Assembly: GCA_021413595.1 (NCBI GenBank)
Contig: JAIOQD010000459.1
Location: 1-6,944, forward strand
Direction of reading: 5' to 3'
Origin: Bacteroidota bacterium
GTDB taxonomy: Bacteria; Bacteroidota; Bacteroidia; 2-12-FULL-35-15
Length of the DNA: 6,944 nt
This document shows positions 6,036 to 6,944 of this stretch, in pieces; positions within the stretch are counted from its first letter, which is position 1; each line of letters opens with the position of its first letter. The notes beneath the pieces were generated by a model. The model ran no database searches. It had not been told where the DNA came from and worked only from the letters and a program-made list of their open reading frames with translations. The translations under genes were made by a program, and so were the position numbers.

Positions 6036-6779
6036 TTAATCCTCACGATTAATCACCATTTTTTTAGTGGATATTATTTTATCATCTACGATAAATGAAT
6101 AGAAATAAATTCCGGCATCCAAATCAAGTACATTAATTTTTGTTACACCTTGTTTATCAGTCAGAACAACTTCTTTTACAGTTTTTCCCAACATATTATA
6201 AAATTTGATAACCCCTTTTTCTGAAAACTCTTTTAGATCATATTTAAAAGAAACCAATGAATTAGAAGGGTTAGGATAAGCACTGGAGATATTTCCACCA
6301 ACCTTCTTTAACTCATTTACTCCTGTAGAACACAAATAACGCAAAGTAATCCCTGTGGAATCAGAGAAATTATGAATATTATAAAACTTATAATGTACCA
6401 ACCTAGTAACACAATTAGTACCCGAATTAAAAATTGCATGGAATCCGTTTTCAGCAAAATCAACAGTATCTCCGGCAGCAATTGTTAATGATAAACTGGA
6501 AATGTTTGTTGAAAACAAATAACATAATCCCCCCCAGCAAAATTGAGTTTGATCGTCTCCATCAACCGAATAGATGGTACGTACAACTTTTATGGTGTCG
6601 GCAATTGATCCTGCATTTTTCACAAGAATCTCTTTTGCGGTATTTGTACTTGAATCCACGCTAATATCAATAGTAGTATTTGATATAACATTATGATTAT
6701 CATCTAATAATACAATATTTTGACTATACCCCAAAATTACCGATGATATTAAAAACAAAGTTGTAGCTATTTTTTTCAT
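6036..6779 (-). CDS. Secreted protein with T9SS type A C-terminal sorting domain
   Basis: This 247-residue protein starts MKKIATTLFLISSVILGYSQ, a Sec signal peptide with cleavage likely after Gln20. A beta-rich middle domain (about 21-155) has four cysteines: C81 and C86 in FCWGGLCY, C123 and C150, which could pair once exported. The C-terminus (about 164-247) is a T9SS type A sorting domain: AYPNPSNS (PNP at 169-171), FYNMLGKTV, then LDAGIYFY (222-227 for AGIYFY) and the final KKMVINRED. It should cross the inner membrane by Sec and the outer membrane by the type IX system, with removal of the sorting domain. The middle domain is not recognised and no catalytic motif is visible. An in-frame ATG at 6842 would put 21 polar residues before the signal peptide, so the start at 6779 is preferred. 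The coding strand has a run of seven G in codons for Trp-Gly-Gly. Confidence 0.88.
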   Translation of the reverse strand: MKKIATTLFLISSVILGYSQNIVLLDDNHNVISNTTIDISVDSSTNTAKEILVKNAGSIADTIKVVRTIYSVDGDDQTQFCWGGLCYLFSTNISSLSLTIAAGDTVDFAENGFHAIFNSGTNCVTRLVHYKFYNIHNFSDSTGITLRYLCSTGVNELKKVGGNISSAYPNPSNSLVSFKYDLKEFSEKGVIKFYNMLGKTVKEVVLTDKQGVTKINVLDLDAGIYFYSFIVDDKIISTKKMVINRED

Positions 6780-6900
6780 ACATTTTTTTTTAGAACCGTT
6801 ACTACTTGTTGTTATAGTAAATGTGAATTTACTAATTTTCAATCAAAAAGGTGATTTAAGGGATGTTCCAAAAATTCAATTATCAAAACAAAACCATTAC

Positions 6901-6934
6901 CACTAAGGCAATAGAACACTCAGAAACACTAAGG
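6901..6934. repeat. CACTAAG-type short repeat cluster at the right edge
   Basis: CACTAAGG occurs at 6901-6908 and 6927-6934, with a variant CACTCAGA at 6917-6924. Similar degenerate CACTAAG/CACAGAG-rich strings occur as dispersed intergenic repeats in many bacteria. It is truncated by the window end, so its extent and family cannot be settled. Confidence 0.4.
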
Positions 6935-6944
6935 AATTCTCTGT

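Noticed and set aside
6036..6052. TTAATC/GATTAA inverted repeat over the stop codon of the T9SS gene, followed on the minus strand by a T7 run.
   Set aside because: The stem is only six A/T-rich pairs and the T run is about 16 bases away, so it is too weak to call a rho-independent terminator.
6780..6842. Upstream ATG (6842) that would extend the T9SS protein by 21 residues.
   Set aside because: It would bury the signal peptide behind polar residues; MKK at 6779 is a standard Sec signal start.

Overview
The window looks like ordinary, AT-rich chromosomal DNA from a member of the Bacteroidota. The evidence is a secreted protein with a C-terminal type IX secretion (T9SS type A) sorting domain, a membrane-anchored MutS-like ATPase of a kind common in that phylum, A-rich translation leaders with little Shine-Dalgarno signal, and a Bacteroidota-style PheT N-terminus. 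I cannot place it below phylum level. I see no defence, CRISPR, phage or biosynthetic system.

Layout from left to right. The minus strand opens with the first 22 codons of pheT (1-67). A 344-base divergent spacer follows, holding a decayed hairpin repeat. The plus strand then carries a complete MutS-like, membrane-anchored ATPase (412-2229). The convergent spacer after it (2230-2614) holds an interspersed palindromic repeat and a diverged second copy of the last ~35 codons of the MutS-like gene. On the minus strand come a stand-alone GyrI-like effector-binding protein (2615-3097) and the transcription accessory protein gene tex (3182-5437). tex is split by a single in-frame TAG at 4022-4024, giving a 471-residue N-terminal part and a 277-residue C-terminal part with the HhH and S1 domains. 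The gap at 5438-6035 holds a second, better-preserved copy of the palindromic repeat and a previously hidden plus-strand remnant of a SpoIIE/PP2C-type phosphatase gene (about 5784-6011) that has lost the middle of its domain. The window ends with a minus-strand T9SS-exported protein (6036-6779) and a short CACTAAG-type repeat at the right edge.

The genes do not form an evident operon or pathway. pheT and tex are housekeeping genes of translation and transcription, and the others are single genes. The main point of interest is genome decay: a nonsense codon in tex, two gene fragments in intergenic DNA, and members of an interspersed hairpin family lying in the same gaps. TAG also ends the MutS-like gene and the tex C-terminal part itself, so general reassignment of TAG is unlikely. 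The tex interruption is best read as a nonsense mutation, a sequencing or assembly error, or local readthrough or reinitiation.
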